From Schistosoma haematobium (taxonomy: Eukaryota; Platyhelminthes; Trematoda; Strigeidida; Schistosomatidae): a stretch of DNA of 64,000 nucleotides. The position numbers and the translations under genes were made by a program. The notes below the pieces were generated by a model. That model saw only the letters and a program-made list of their open reading frames with translations. It was not told where the DNA came from and searched no databases. The first letter of the stretch is position 1, and the number at the start of each line of letters is the position of its first letter. Of this stretch, positions 10,306 to 22,059 are shown piece after piece. The stretch lies in assembly GCF_000699445.3 (NCBI RefSeq), contig NC_067196.1, positions 78,482,364 through 78,546,363 of the forward strand. Direction: 5' to 3'.

Positions 10306-11778
10306 CCCTTCTGATGATAAAAATATGTTTATAGTTCTTATTACTGTTATAATGATCGTTTTTTATAATATTTTGATATAACTGCGTAATCATGTTTTAC
10401 AGTGTACGTTTTGTACAGAGATTTACTATTTTCTCAATGATTTTCTGAATTAATTATGCAAGCCTGTTCCTTTGTGACATGATTCCATGAGACAATTTGA
10501 TTGTAACTATATAACTAATGATCAATGTTTATGTAGGCCAGACGAATAATACATTTTTGTAATCTTTTTTTTTTAAATAAAAGCAAATAATACTAATTAG
10601 TGGTAATTAAAATTACATAATTTTTACGGCTCGTTTCATTATGAGATTTCTCATAATTCAAGGATAACTTTCATCTTGAATTGATGACAGTTGTTTAATT
10701 TTCGAAAATTCAACAAGAACTGTATACTGTCTTCCCTTTGTTTTTTAGCCCTTTAACTCGTAAGAACAGTAAACCTTCTTAATCATTTATAGTTACATGT
10801 CCATATAATCATTGTGTTGTAGATAGGTTGTCAGAAGTTTCATTAGGAAGCCTCCAGTTATGGAGTTAATTCAGTAAAAAAAATAATGAAGTAGCAATCC
10901 ATCAGACTTCATCACAAATCCAAATAAATAAATGACATCAATCATTAGATCCCAATTTAATAAATAATGATCTGAATTTACTGAACTCTATTTTAAATGA
11001 AATTGTAAATGCACAAGGTAGAAGAATTTCCAAAGAACAAAAGGAAGTTTAATAGTGAATTGTTTTCATTTATCTGATTAGTGATGTCATTTAATAACGA
11101 ATACTTATTTATTCTTCTATGAATAAATTGTAATCAGTATGCATACTCCTTTTAATAGCTATGAAACCTAGCAACAAACTAGGTTTTATATTCACTTAAT
11201 AAATAATTACGTATTCACTAACATTCCCCTACTTGAAACGGTGGATTTTATTTGTAATGAATTAACAGAGAGGCGCATATAAACTTTAATTCCCGCATAC
11301 GCAATAAAACAGTTAGTTCTTAGATGCACGATGAATGTCCAATTCCGATTGGATAACGAACACTATAGACAATTAGATGGGGTATCCATGGGGTGATCAT
11401 TAGGGCCTCTACTGGAAGACATTTTCCTTGCAAAACTAGAAAACAGACCACAATTAGCCATTTAACTTCTAACAAATTTGCCACATGATTTACGACTGTG
11501 TCTTTCCACATTGCTGAAACCATTGCAATCCGTGTTCACAAACCTAATCTTTGAATCCAAAAGAAGTTTGTACAACCACTCTCGCTACCTTGTCCATCGG
11601 TGTAGGGGAGTTTGTAGCAAAAGTTTGATAAACTAATCTCGTATTTTTTCTGCTTTTTGTATTTTTGTATTTTACATATTCTCAACATTCGTCTCTTGAT
11701 TCTGACATAACTACTATACTACTGACCATTCATCAAAATATTCTATCAGTTCCTTCTTATTTTTTATATATTATGTAG
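10306..11778. other. AT-rich non-coding stretch
   Basis: No gene was recognised. The minus-strand frame at 11320-11523 has no family features. If the GPCR gene continues to lower coordinates this is intron; I could not find a TM7 exon here by eye. Confidence 0.45.
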
Positions 11779-12640
11779 TTCGGTTCTTTTCTCAATATGT
11801 GTCCTATCCACTTCCACCACTTCTTTCTGATTTCTTCCTCAAATGGGATCTGGTTTGTTCTCTCTCATAGTAGGTTGTTGCTAGTAGTGTCTGATCAACG
11901 GATCCGAAATATTTTGCGTAGACAACTATCAATAAACACGTGTATCTTCTGGATGATGGGTTTCGTAGTTCTCCAGGTTTCCGCTCCATACAGTAGAACT
12001 GTCTTGACATTTGTATTGAAAATTCTGACCTTAGTATTGGTTGAGAGTTGTTTTGAGTTGGAGATGATCTTCATTTGTAAATATGCTGCTGTTGCTTTTC
12101 CGATCTGCGCTTTCATATGTGCATCAGATCCACCATGTTCATCAATGATGCTGCCCAGATATGTAAATGTTTTTACATCTTTCAAATTTTCTCCGTCAAT
12201 TGTGATTGGATTGTTGCATGCTGTGTTGTATCGGAGAATCTTGCTTTTCCCTTTGTGTATATTGAGACATACTGATGCTGAGGTTGTTGCTACTACACTG
12301 ATCGTCTTCTCCTATATTTGTTGTTGTGTGTGCGATAGAAGATCCAAATCATCTGCAAAGTCTAGATCGTCTAGTTGCATCCTAACTGTTTACTGTTTCC
12401 CATGCTTCCTCACAGATGTTGACGTCTTCATGATCCAGTCGATTACCGGGAAAAAGAGAAAGGTTGAAAGTAAGCAACCTTGCCTGACACCGATCTTTAC
12501 TTCGAACGATTTTGTCAGCTGTTCTGCATGCACGATTTTGCAGTTTAATCCATCATAGAAATTTCGCATGATATTGACTGTTTTCTCAGGCACTCCTTAG
12601 TGTCGAAGAAGCCTACATAGTGTTGTCCTGTCCACACACT
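11779..12640 (-). pseudogene. RTE-like LINE, RT C-terminal half
   Basis: Minus-strand fragment covering MRNFYDGLNCKIVH, GVRQGCLLSTFLF (motif B'), the DDLDFADDLDLLSHT-like catalytic region (frameshifted), the YLGSIIDEHGGSDA block, LLYGAETWRT and CLRKIFRIR followed by a stop. It is cut at 11779 inside the sequence that precedes NCITR, so it has no 3' tail. The plus-strand open frame at 11797-12558 is a shadow of this element. It shares about 440 near-identical bases with 3498-3975 in opposite orientation. Confidence 0.85.
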
Positions 12641-12831
12641 GAAATTTTGTTAATCTATAATCGATGTCATTATATAATTATTACATAGCGTACCCACTCG
12701 ATGAGTATTATTTCATTATTGTATACCATATATATATATATATATTAATGAAAGGCCATGATGAAAAATCAAATGAAAAGAAATTTCTTCATTCGATTCA
12801 TTCTTTCTTTAATAACTAATAATATAAAAAA

Positions 12832-13092
12832 AGAGGTTTTGTGGAGACTTTTAGAAATTTCACTGGTTGAAATCATGAGTCAATTGAAGCTAGACCATCA
12901 TGGAAAACCTGGAATCACTGGACGGCCGTTTCGTCCCATTGTGGGACTCCTCAGCAGTGCTCATCGACGACCCCGCCCCCCGCGAGATTCGAATCCAGGA
13001 CCTATCATTCTTGCGCCAGGCGCTTAACCAACTGGATCACTGAGCTGGCCGGCATCCAACGGTGTTAATGTTTAACTTCAACCAATCCACAA
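12832..13092 (-). mobile_element. H2 tRNA-hammerhead element in GPCR intron
   Basis: Minus-strand copy. Its tail end is at 12832-12900 (GGTTTTGTGGAGACTTTTAG, TGAAATCATGAGTCAATTGA, GCTAGACCA), then an intact hammerhead (12915-12960), then the tRNA-like head with box B GGATTCGAATC near 12986-12996 and box A-like CCAGTTGGTTAAGCG near 13021-13035. It lies 56 bp beyond the splice donor of the GPCR exon and in the same orientation as that gene, so it would be transcribed as part of the intron. Confidence 0.85.
12915..12960 (-). ncRNA. Hammerhead ribozyme, H2 type, intact (intronic)
   Basis: On the minus strand: GCACTG, CTGAGGA, GTCC, 7-nt loop CACAATG, GGAC, GAAA, ACGGCCGT stem III, GTC cleavage triplet, then CAGTGA (five of six stem I pairs). 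All core positions agree with the hammerhead consensus. It is on the same strand as the neighbouring GPCR exon. Confidence 0.8.
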
Positions 13093-13147
13093 AGTTGTGC
13101 CACCGTACAATACACTATATTCATTAATAAATATTAAACACTTACTT

Positions 13148-14533
13148 GATAAAATGCTGATGGTGGATAAATATCTAATAATGTTATAAATGCATAAATA
13201 CATAAACATATTGTTGTTGGTATTTCTGTAAATAAAAATATTCCCAATATAACAAGCATCATTTTGGATGTAGAATCAGTATCAGTTAAATTATGACGTA
13301 ATGATTTTTTTTTAAATTTTTATTATTTTTTATTGATTTTAATTGATTATTCAATAAATTGATTTCATTTTGATTAGATTGATCAGATTTTTCTAATTGA
13401 TTTATTTCATTATATTTTTTATTGATTATATATGAATTTATATTATTTTTATAAAATATTATTGATTTATTATTATTATTATTATTGATTTTTAATAATT
13501 TTTGTCTATTTTGTATAAAACGTCTTAATGCCATAATTAATAAACCAGTTAATATAGTTAACATAATACATGGTATTAAATTGACAATTAATACACGTAT
13601 TAATAATAATGTAAAAAATATTGTTTGACTCATTGGTGTACATTTCATTAAATTAATTTTATGAAATCTTATATAATTATAATGATTTATTTTATCAGTA
13701 GTATTAAATAAATATGAAATAAATTGTGAATCAAATAAATAATTTGATATTGATAATGATGGTGGTGAAGGTGATGATGATGATGATGATGGTGGTGATG
13801 GTGGTAAGGATGATGATGATTGTGGTAGTGGTGATGAGGATGAGGATGTCGATGATAAAAAACAATATTCTAATGCATTAATAAAATGCATTACAATCAT
13901 ATGCGGTAATTGTAATAATAAACCAGCGAATACAGTTAAAATAATTAATAATTGAACTGATCTCCATTGACATAAACAAATCTGATTTGCTTTTAATGGA
14001 AATTGTACATAAATAAATCTTTGTAATGCTAATAATACTGTTAACCATATTGATGATGTATGACATACTGTTGGTAATATTGTAGTTAAATAAGTTACAC
14101 TATATCCTTTAAATATTGTTAAATTTTCAGAAAATATATTACTTGTTAAAAAGCATAAATATACAGGTAATGGTAATAATACAGTTAATAAATCACATAT
14201 AGCTATACCTAATAATATAATATTGGTTGAATTACGCATTGTTGGATAATTTAATACAATTGATATTAAACAATTTGTTATAATTGTAAAGAATATTACA
14301 AATGGTTGTACATAAGTTTGTAAAATATTACGTAAATAAAAATTGGATTTAAAACTTGTCACACGTGAACAATAAGACATATGTGTAGTACCATGTACAT
14401 TAATGTATTGTTCCAATAATGGTAAATTATTTGATTGAAAATCATTTAATTCTGTCATGTTTAATGTTGTATAATACATTGAATTTAATTGAGTATTTAA
14501 ATATATAGCAGTATTTGCTGCATTAATCAAATC
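13148..14533 (-). CDS. Class A peptide-type GPCR, central exon (TM1-TM6), frameshifted
   Basis: Predicted seven-helix receptor for a neuropeptide-type ligand at the plasma membrane. After the acceptor TTTTAG the exon reads GAT TTG ATT AAT; there is no ATG at its head, so an upstream exon is expected. An extracellular N-terminus with one N-glycosylation site (NMT) precedes TM1 (TNCLISIVL), TM2 (GIAICDLLTVLLPLP, with the conserved Asp) and TM3 (ASIWLT-like HTSSIWLTVLLALQRFIYV). QRF replaces the usual DRY, as in the sex peptide/myoinhibitory peptide receptor group. TM4, TM5 (NLIPCIMLTILTGLLI) and an Asn-rich loop follow. TM6 (MMLVILGIFIFTEIPTTICL) lies in another frame after the 9-T run at 13305-13313. 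The exon ends CAA|GTAAGT at 13148/13147. The second outer loop has a Ser/Pro-rich insert. TM7 is not in this exon. Class A membership is firm; the subfamily is inferred from the TM3 motif. Confidence 0.85.
13305..13313 (-). other. Homopolymer frameshift in the GPCR exon
   Basis: Nine T on the plus strand (nine A in the coding strand). With nine, the frame ends 9 codons later at a TAA. The downstream frame that encodes TM6 up to the splice donor is reached by a +1 change at this run. A homopolymer is a classic place for an assembly error or polymerase slippage, so the gene may be intact in the animal. Confidence 0.75.
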
Positions 14534-14664
14534 CTAAAATAAATAATATTAAAACAAATAAAAAGAAATAAATATTATTGAATAGAAAAATAAACAAGGT
14601 TCAATAAAATATGGTGTTACCATGATAGATCATAGTTAGTTACTACATTTTTATTTATTTATTT

Positions 14665-15330
14665 TAACACATAGATATTAGTACAAGGAGGCACCAAATA
14701 CATATGTGCCACATAAATCTCATTTGATTTGTGTGAGGGCTGTGATACTGTCCGGGTGCCCAAACCGAAGCAGGTGGTTGTCTTGGGGGACCACACCCGG
14801 AGCCTTCGACCTGAAAGTCTGATCCACAAGGCAGTGGGGCAACGTAAGGAGATGCAGTCCCATGCTAGCCGGTGACCAACGATTGGTTCATACGCCATTT
14901 GTTCCCGCATGATACTGGAGCCCATGTGCACCATTGGTTTGGAATCAGGATTTTCCACCTCCCCTAGGTGGACTCTCCACGTCCACCAACCCGGTTAAAG
15001 CGCCATACGTTCGCTTTTCGTCCCTTAAATTTCGCAAACAACAGTAGTGCCACGAGAAGGCAGTGAGTAGGACTTCCCTGGCAGAGGCTATATACGCGTG
15101 GCTATGTGAGAGAATTTGGAGAGGGAGGGCGGACTCTCCCCACTCTCTGTCGTACCAGGGCATTTGGGGGCAGCACGAGGCCTCGCCAAGACTACAGCTT
15201 CTTCTCGAGTCCTTCTAGGAGTTATTTCTAGTTACATGTCTGGATAAAGAAAAAAGGTAGGGAATGGGGTTAACAAACTCATCCTCTAAAGAAGAACTGT
15301 GCTAAAAAACAAAACACCAATGATGTCATG
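14665..15330 (+). mobile_element. RTE-like LINE 5' leader region
   Basis: A GC-rich block in AT-rich DNA. Its first ~95 bp (ATATTAGTACAAGG, CTCATTTGATTTGTGTGAGG) match the minus-strand fragment at 33860-33953. Its end (TCCTTCTAGGAGTTATTTCTAG, GGGAATGGGGTTAAC) matches the leader preceding the LINE start at 57465-57560. This places it as the 5' untranslated region of the RTE-like family, truncated before the endonuclease. The two minus-strand open frames here (14659-14958, 14945-15163) have no recognisable domain and are probably by-products of the GC content. Confidence 0.65.
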
Positions 15331-15339
15331 TGCTAAACT

Positions 15340-17159
15340 GTCCATATTGAGCCAGTAATGGAATTTCAAGTTTAATGGATGACTAGTTCGTAAATAGTAG
15401 GTTTTTGGAAAAATCATATTTAACCATTTAACTGATAGTATAATTTCTTTAAATTCACAGAAATATGTGAATTTTTTGTTTTTAAATTGGCTTTATCAGA
15501 CAACTAGTTAACTAATAAACTACAACCATATAATTAAGAAGACCTCAAATGGTTAAATTAAAAGTAACCATTCACTAATAAACTATCGTTGCTACCACCA
15601 GCTTTGAATGGGATATTCTTTAAATTGTAAATAGAATTTGTGCTGATTGCTGAAGGCTAGTGAGATTAATAACAAGTGTCTCTGTCTAGAATAAGTTCGA
15701 TTTGGGAACGTACTGTAAACTTTGATGATTTTCCAGATATCACTAACTTACATAACAGTTACTTTTCTATCGGTGAGATGATTTGGGATCTACTATCAAG
15801 CCGTCAGCTGAAATGATGATCTGTATAGTCAGTAAAGTAAATAATTGATTACATTAGAAATTTCGATTAATTTATTTCGAATCTGTTGTATGCAAAATAC
15901 AATCATGTATATTGTAAGCTGTCATGAGAGAGCATATATTTTTATAAGGAAAGTTCAAAAAACAACGTCGAAATATCGATTGGATGATCGATTTCTTTCA
16001 ACTACTCTTAAGGTGAGATATGTTTGTGATAAAATCTGCTTTTAACTTTCTATTGTGAGGTCCCTTCTTGAATTTTGCTTCCATTTTTATTCATCATGGT
16101 ACTTAGAAATATTTAAACAGATGGCTAGTAGTTTTCTTCGAATTCTAAATAATATAAATTTTTCACCCTAGACGGTATTTTTCATTACCAAACTGTAATA
16201 AAGTTCGTGAAAAATAGATGTTATTTTATATATGTTATCTAATTTGTCCTACCTGATTTAATAGATAAATATCACCTGTACTGTTCAACGAACAAACTGG
16301 AACCGTCATACCGGTCATAAGAAAATATTTATCGGCTTGGAGATTAAAATTCTAACTTACACCTAAACATCTAAAATTTAAAAAGAATATGAATTACGTA
16401 ATAAAAAATGAGAGAAATAATTGTAAAGTCTTCAATGATTGAAATAAAAAATTATCCTAACCATTTGCTCTTCAACTAGAAAAGAGTTTCTTCAATCTAA
16501 CAACTTAAATTACTGAATAAAGCTACAAAATGAGTGTGTACTAAATAAATAAAAAATTATGTTAGAATGTTGAATATGGATTTGTAAAGTGAATAAATGA
16601 AATCAAATAAAGTATATGTATGCATGTGTATTCAGTTCTTATATAAAAATCGATATTCATTTATGACTGTAGACCATGGTCGAGAATAATTTAATCTTTT
16701 TGTCTGGTAGCGGCAAATCGTACTTCTCAGAATATGTGAGGATTGCTAAAAATGTTAATATATACAATGTATGCTTGTTTTTGTTATTATGTCAATCAAA
16801 TTGGTTTTCAAAGACATAATAGATAGCTGGACAACCAAATGTACATCATTATTGTCTACAATATGAGTTAAAAAAGATGTAAGAATGATAGGTCAATATT
16901 TATTTACGTATTATTCATTGGTTTTCACAATGTAGCAAAGTGTACTTCATTCCATCCAGTTAAATTGTTGAAGTTTATCAACAGATATAGATTTTCGTCC
17001 GTTAGTATTTCATTTATAAGATTCGATACCATTTTGGAGGATTTTGGGTCATATCAACAAACAGGATCGTGCGCTCACTAATGACTATCTTCAAAATGGT
17101 CCATCAGGTGCTTTCATGAGAAAGCGTAAATGGTAGTCTTTAGAGCGTGTCGGACTTTA
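15340..17159. other. AT-rich non-coding stretch
   Basis: No gene or known repeat family was seen. It probably belongs to the intron or upstream region of the GPCR gene. Confidence 0.5.
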
Positions 17160-17330
17160 GCCCAGCTCATTGATTTAGTAGTTAGGTATTTGCGCGCAAA
17201 ATCAAATGTCTTGTGTTTGATTTTCTAATGCGAGATCGTGAATGTACATTTTTGAGGAACCCCATACTAGGACAAAATGATCATTTATCGCTTGCATATT
17301 TTCAAAGATGACCTATCTGAGGTTAAATAA
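17160..17330 (+). mobile_element. H2 element, very old copy
   Basis: The order of H2 blocks is still visible: CAGCTCATTGATTTAGTAGTTAGG (head), GCGCGCAAAATCAAATG, GCGAGATCGTGAATGTAC, TTGAGGA, CCCATACTAGGAC, then AAAATG. Both ribozyme core boxes are mutated (CTGA to TTGA, GAAA to AAAA). It shows that the family has been in this genome for a long time. Confidence 0.55.
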
Positions 17331-17849
17331 TAGCCCTTTGGAATTTACTATTTTTGGTAGGACAGGAATATCTGACTCCTACATAGTTTATGACATAAAT
17401 ATAAAAATAGCGATGTATGAAGAGGTATATTAGTGATCTCTACTGTGTTATTTATTATGTACATCAACGGTTGTAAAAATAGTTAAACTACAAAAACCGA
17501 ATAAAAGTCAAAAATACTTTAATTGTCACTTGCTTTAAGACTTATGTTTAAAACTGACCACAGAATTATATTTTTTTATATTTTGTGATATTACTATTAA
17601 TAGGAAACTTCAGGCATAAAATATAAACTAGAACTGTTCATTTCAAAACGTTTTGTTTATACAGCAATTCTATCGTGGCTACATTGATTTCAGTTACAAG
17701 TGTGGTAGACAAAATTTTGATCTTTCTTTATTATTAACATTGATCATGATGATCGTGATCAAAATATCTTTTCAAATCTAACTCTACAGGTATTGAAATA
17801 GCTATATCTCTTAGTTCGTGACACAAACTAAACATATCAGAGATTAGTA

Positions 17850-18095
17850 TCAGAAGGGTTTTTTGTGAATATTATAGTAATTTTAATAGTTGAAATCATG
17901 AGTCAATTAAAGCTAGACCACCTTGGAAAACCTGGAAGCACTGGACGGCCGTTTCGTTCTAGTATAAGACGGAAACGTGGATGTACACTGCTGAGTCCCA
18001 CAATAGGATGAAACGACCGTCCAGTGCTTCCAGGTTTTCCATGGTGGTCTAGCTTCAACTGACTCGTGATCTCAACTATTAAAATATCAACGATT
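17850..18095. mobile_element. H2 inverted-arm copy, broken ribozyme
   Basis: The left arm (GAAATCATGAGTCAATTAAA, GCTAGACCACC, GGACGGCCGTTTCGTTC) and right arm (GACCGTCCAGTGC, CCATGGTGGTCTAGC, GACTCGTGATCTCAAC) are inverted. Between them only a short hammerhead half remains, with CTGAGTCCC where CTGAGGAGTCCC is expected (GA deleted). The tRNA-like head is missing. Confidence 0.75.
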
Positions 18096-18810
18096 AAATG
18101 TTTTGAATATCTGATATATTTTTAAAGAATAAATGTATTTTGCATACTGCCGATAATGATAATGCTAACGAGAATTGTTGATATGTTACACGAGTGAGTA
18201 GCGACAGTGCATTAATATCTTTGCATTCAGTGATTATTTTCCAATATAAACATATTTTCACAGTACAAAGTTTATTCGGAATTAGTATGACTTTCAATTA
18301 TTATTCGGATGACAGGGTCAAAGCAGCTTAAATAGAATAAATGTAAACAGAGTGAAATCTTATTACAACTTAATGTTAATTGTCATAAATATTTTGGCGT
18401 TGAATTATTTCAGTTAATCTAAAAAAAATGAATATGATGTCTTTATAGATTGTTTTTAGCATTATGTATTAGAGAGTTTATCGATAATTTTTCTGTCAAG
18501 AGTTTTAAAAACATGTCAGTCATTATCTTAGTTAAGTAATGAACTTATAAGCAGCTGTTAACTGAATATACTTAGATCATCGGGTTCAGTAAAATTCGTT
18601 CGTAATACAAGAGAAGTACGAGTTTTTCTCCAGATACTAAACAAGTGATTCTGATGAACGCTGTTTAACCTTAGTTTTTGGTATATTTTTAGTCTGTTTT
18701 GTAGGGCCAGTGAAATTCCACTGAGCCCCAGCCAAACCATCCGGCAGTTGGGTCACTGAATATCGAACAAATCATCGATCCTCGTCAGGGTTAAGGAAAA
18801 TCGACGCGCA

Positions 18811-19056
18811 TCAGTTAATAGTACGCCATGAACTGGCCCATGCGGCCGTGGTCTTACTTTCGCTTGTATCTACTTTAACTAATATATTTCTGTAATAACG
18901 TCCTCTCTGTTGTACTGTCTCCAAAGCATCTGTGGTACCTTGATACGTCAATGGGGTAGTCCACGTAAGGTGCTGACCACGAGGTGTGACTTCAACGTTA
19001 GCTGGTTCATCACGCCATTCCCGTTTAACTCGAGTAGGCTTCCGATCATTCGACAT
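18811..19056 (-). other. Unrecognised 81-residue ORF
   Basis: An open frame beginning MSNDRKPTRVKREWRDEPAN and rich in charged residues. Its GC content is clearly above the surroundings. It could be an exon (a CACCAG-like acceptor sits just 5' of its ATG) or part of an unrecognised repeat; the minus-strand frame at 18558-18740 follows downstream. I recognise no domain and see no second copy in the window. Confidence 0.3.
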
Positions 19057-19549
19057 AGATCATCTACGCTGGTGAGTTACAGTTTAAAATTGCCCTTATA
19101 GAAATTTCATCCCTGAGATGCTTATAAAGATTAATTTGATTAGTCGATTGTATAAGGAATAGACTAACATCAGTTAGTTTACTGTGGATAACCAGCTAGC
19201 ACAGAATAGTAGTAGTATGGGTTGCTTATGCAATATCTATTATTGACTCGGCTAGAGATTGATCTCAGTACCTTCAGTTCTCATGATTGGGGGCCTTAAC
19301 CTTGACATACAGGGTTAACGTCCAGTGGTCTACATTTATAAATTTAACTATACAGTGTGAAGATCATTTTATGACATTGCAGATCACTATCTCACTCTCG
19401 ACAAAGTTGAGCTTTACCAGTCACTACTTCTCATTAAGACCATGAAAATTCATTTCAAAATAAATCGATCGAAAATATACGGTCATATAATTGTTGAAAG
19501 TTTCTAAAGAGGTTAGTTACGTTTTATTATGATATTCGTAAAGGAACTT

Positions 19550-20048
19550 GTATTGCCCATATACCTTATTCTGGTTTTCGGACAGGCCAATCTACTCATT
19601 CTACTTGAGTCATATTTCGACCTTGTTAACTATTCACTTACCAATCTTAATTGTTTGTATATGAGCTCATATGTGTGTGTACATTTCTTATCCTATTCGT
19701 CACATGCCTGTAATTTACTTTTGTGTGACTATAAATATTGATTAACGCTTGACCAAATGGAGTTGGCTTACTCGCCATCTCCACTGCGCGTCGTTTCACT
19801 TCGTTCTATTCCATTCGTTTCATATACAAAATATCTGTATTCACAAGTCCATTCTCGTTATTTGACTTATTTAATTCCGTTATCCACTGAACGCGGATCA
19901 AGTCGATAAAGACATACGAGGATAGGCAACATATACGATTCAATAACAGTCATTCATGCAATCTAACTGGAGTCAGAACTCGGGCCACTAAAGTGGAGAG
20001 ACCTTTTGACATCTTCCGATCTAAATGACGACAAAATATAGGGCCCCA
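19550..20048 (-). mobile_element. Solo LTR, nearly complete
   Basis: Minus-strand copy of the LTR at 37431 and 44405. Its start reads TGGGGCCC...TTTTGTCGTCATTTAGATCGG, then the GGTCTCTCCACTTTAGTGG block, and it ends near the GGTATATGGGC block about 20 bp short of the usual CACTACA end. No adjacent gag or pol was seen. The plus-strand frame at 19529-19741 is a shadow. Confidence 0.8.
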
Positions 20049-20527
20049 CAAACTCACTGTTTAGTCTAGTATATGAAGTTTCCTTATATTGTTTTTGAGA
20101 TTTGCTAATGAAGAAGGGTGTTTGACACAAAATATGCTATGATGAAAAAAGGTTTTAGGAGTCAATAACACTAAATGAACACGATCAGTTTTTTCAACTC
20201 TTCCTTAATAACGTACGAAATTATTGATCTAAAATAACAAATTCAAGAAATCTATTGGTTAATGCTTACGATCAATTCAGAATGTTGAAATTTATTGTTT
20301 AAGATAATAAGATGAATAACTAAGATATCACTCTTTGTCCTAAAGTATGACTATGTTTAAAATAAATTATGACAGAAAACAAAACTACCATCATTCTCGT
20401 CTTTCCGTTACATGACTATCAGTTTTAGAATTCCATGACGTCACATGTGAATTTTTCTGTTGTATCCCGATGTGAATAATGAATGGTAACTTTTTGGACC
20501 CATTTGTGGACCAATACTATGCGTCGG

Positions 20528-20590
20528 ATGGAGAATGCTAGTAAGCGGCCTATGCTCCTTCACGAGGAGTAACAGGCGTAAGTGAAGTTT
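20528..20590 (+). mobile_element. RTE-like LINE 3'-end fragment
   Basis: The blocks GGATGGAGAATGCTAGTAAG, CGGCCTATGCTCC and AGGAGTAACAGGCGTAAGTGA match the last codons and tail of the RTE-like LINE. The GTAA repeat has decayed. Confidence 0.75.
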
Positions 20591-22059
20591 TAAGTGACTA
20601 AATTATTCATACTCCTGTTCCTCTTATCATGAGCTTTATTTTGACCTATGAACTATTATTATACGATTTACCATTCTTGACTTATACCCAGTTTATCAAT
20701 TACTACCTCCCACATTCACAGTCACTTTTGGCTAATTCTTGTACAACTGTTGTATCCTATTTCATGGTACCATGTGGTCTGTCTGATTGGGATATAAACC
20801 CAGTATGTTTTAAATAAATGATTCATATCTCAGTGGCTGAGATTGGTGTTCTGGACTTAACATGTATTGCTGAGCAGGAAGCAGGATAGATAAAGACTTT
20901 AGACTGCTCGTACGGGTTTTATGCTTCATTGATCCGATCGATAATTCACTGTTCTCTAAATGGCGGTATCATCACGTTATACATTAATTAGGATACAGGT
21001 CACAAGTTATAACATTTTAGAAAACTGTTGAATGCAGAAATAATAAACAGAAAAGTTCGAACACGTTATTATTAGAACTAGGAATCATTCAAAGTTACCT
21101 TTCATATATAACATTCATTACGACAAAAATTGGCAAATCCCTACTATAAACATATGAAATTATATGAGATAAATTCTACGTGACTCTCTATTTTTAAAAA
21201 GTCAGTAATTTAAACCAAAACAGATATGTAAATTTATCTTGGATTGTTAGGTTATTTTATCTTACACAAGGTATGAATTTCTTTTAAATTCGTATTTTGA
21301 AGTAGCGACAGACTTAAACAGACATCTATATTCCCTTTCCACAAACCTAGAATAGTATAAATAAAATGATATTATCAAAGAAATGTACATAATCTATTAA
21401 ACATATCTTAAACATAACATTTGTTGTAAAGAAAAATAATAGATCTCAATGTACTTTAAACTGACTATGATTTTAACAAACATCAATTCGACTCTTGTAC
21501 AGAAATGATTATTTTAACTTTTATGCACATTTGGCTAAAATACCAATATTATGTTAAGGACAGTTTTAGTAAGTAAAAAATTACCCATAATAGTTTCATT
21601 GACATTTTATAATTCATTTCCTGTCATTTTTGTGTTATATTAAGTCAGACGCTAAGAAATAGTCAGTCATTTTGATAGCACAAATGACAGGCTACATGGT
21701 TAAAATGGAATGGGATTACTATCATTAGGTGAATGGATATTGTTAACTGAATTATGCTTATTATTTAATATATTCATTTTGCCAATGTCTTATTTATTCA
21801 AACTGGTTAATAAGTTATGTAGAAGTACATAATGCTGCAACGAATAGCTTACTCTATGTCAAATCATATTGATTTTTCTTTACATTCAAAGTTACTCTTC
21901 GACGATGGATGTTATACAAAGTTTATTTAGTGATAATTCAATGGACGTGAACACGAGTGGGGACGACCAATTGTATTTTAACACAAATTTACAAAGTATC
22001 TTGGTTAAATATAAGAATCTAACAATGAATACTTTATGTGCGAATCTCCCATAATTTGT
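20591..22059. other. AT-rich stretch with one possible unassigned repeat
   Basis: Around 20820-20960 there is a moderately GC-rich block (TCAGTGGCTGAGATTGGTG, GCTGAGCAGGAAGCAGG) that looks like a tRNA-headed repeat, but no second copy was found in the window. Otherwise nothing was seen. The small frame at 21869-22054 is not recognised. Confidence 0.4.

Noticed and set aside
11797..12558. Plus-strand 253-residue ORF
   Set aside because: It is the antisense shadow of the minus-strand RTE-like LINE fragment, which has clear RT motifs. The frames at 3471-3977, 28896-29399 and 30148-30813 are rejected for the same reason.
14659..15163. Two minus-strand ORFs in a GC-rich block
   Set aside because: The block matches LINE leader sequence at 33860 and 57465 on the other strand, so the ORFs are more likely by-products of base composition.
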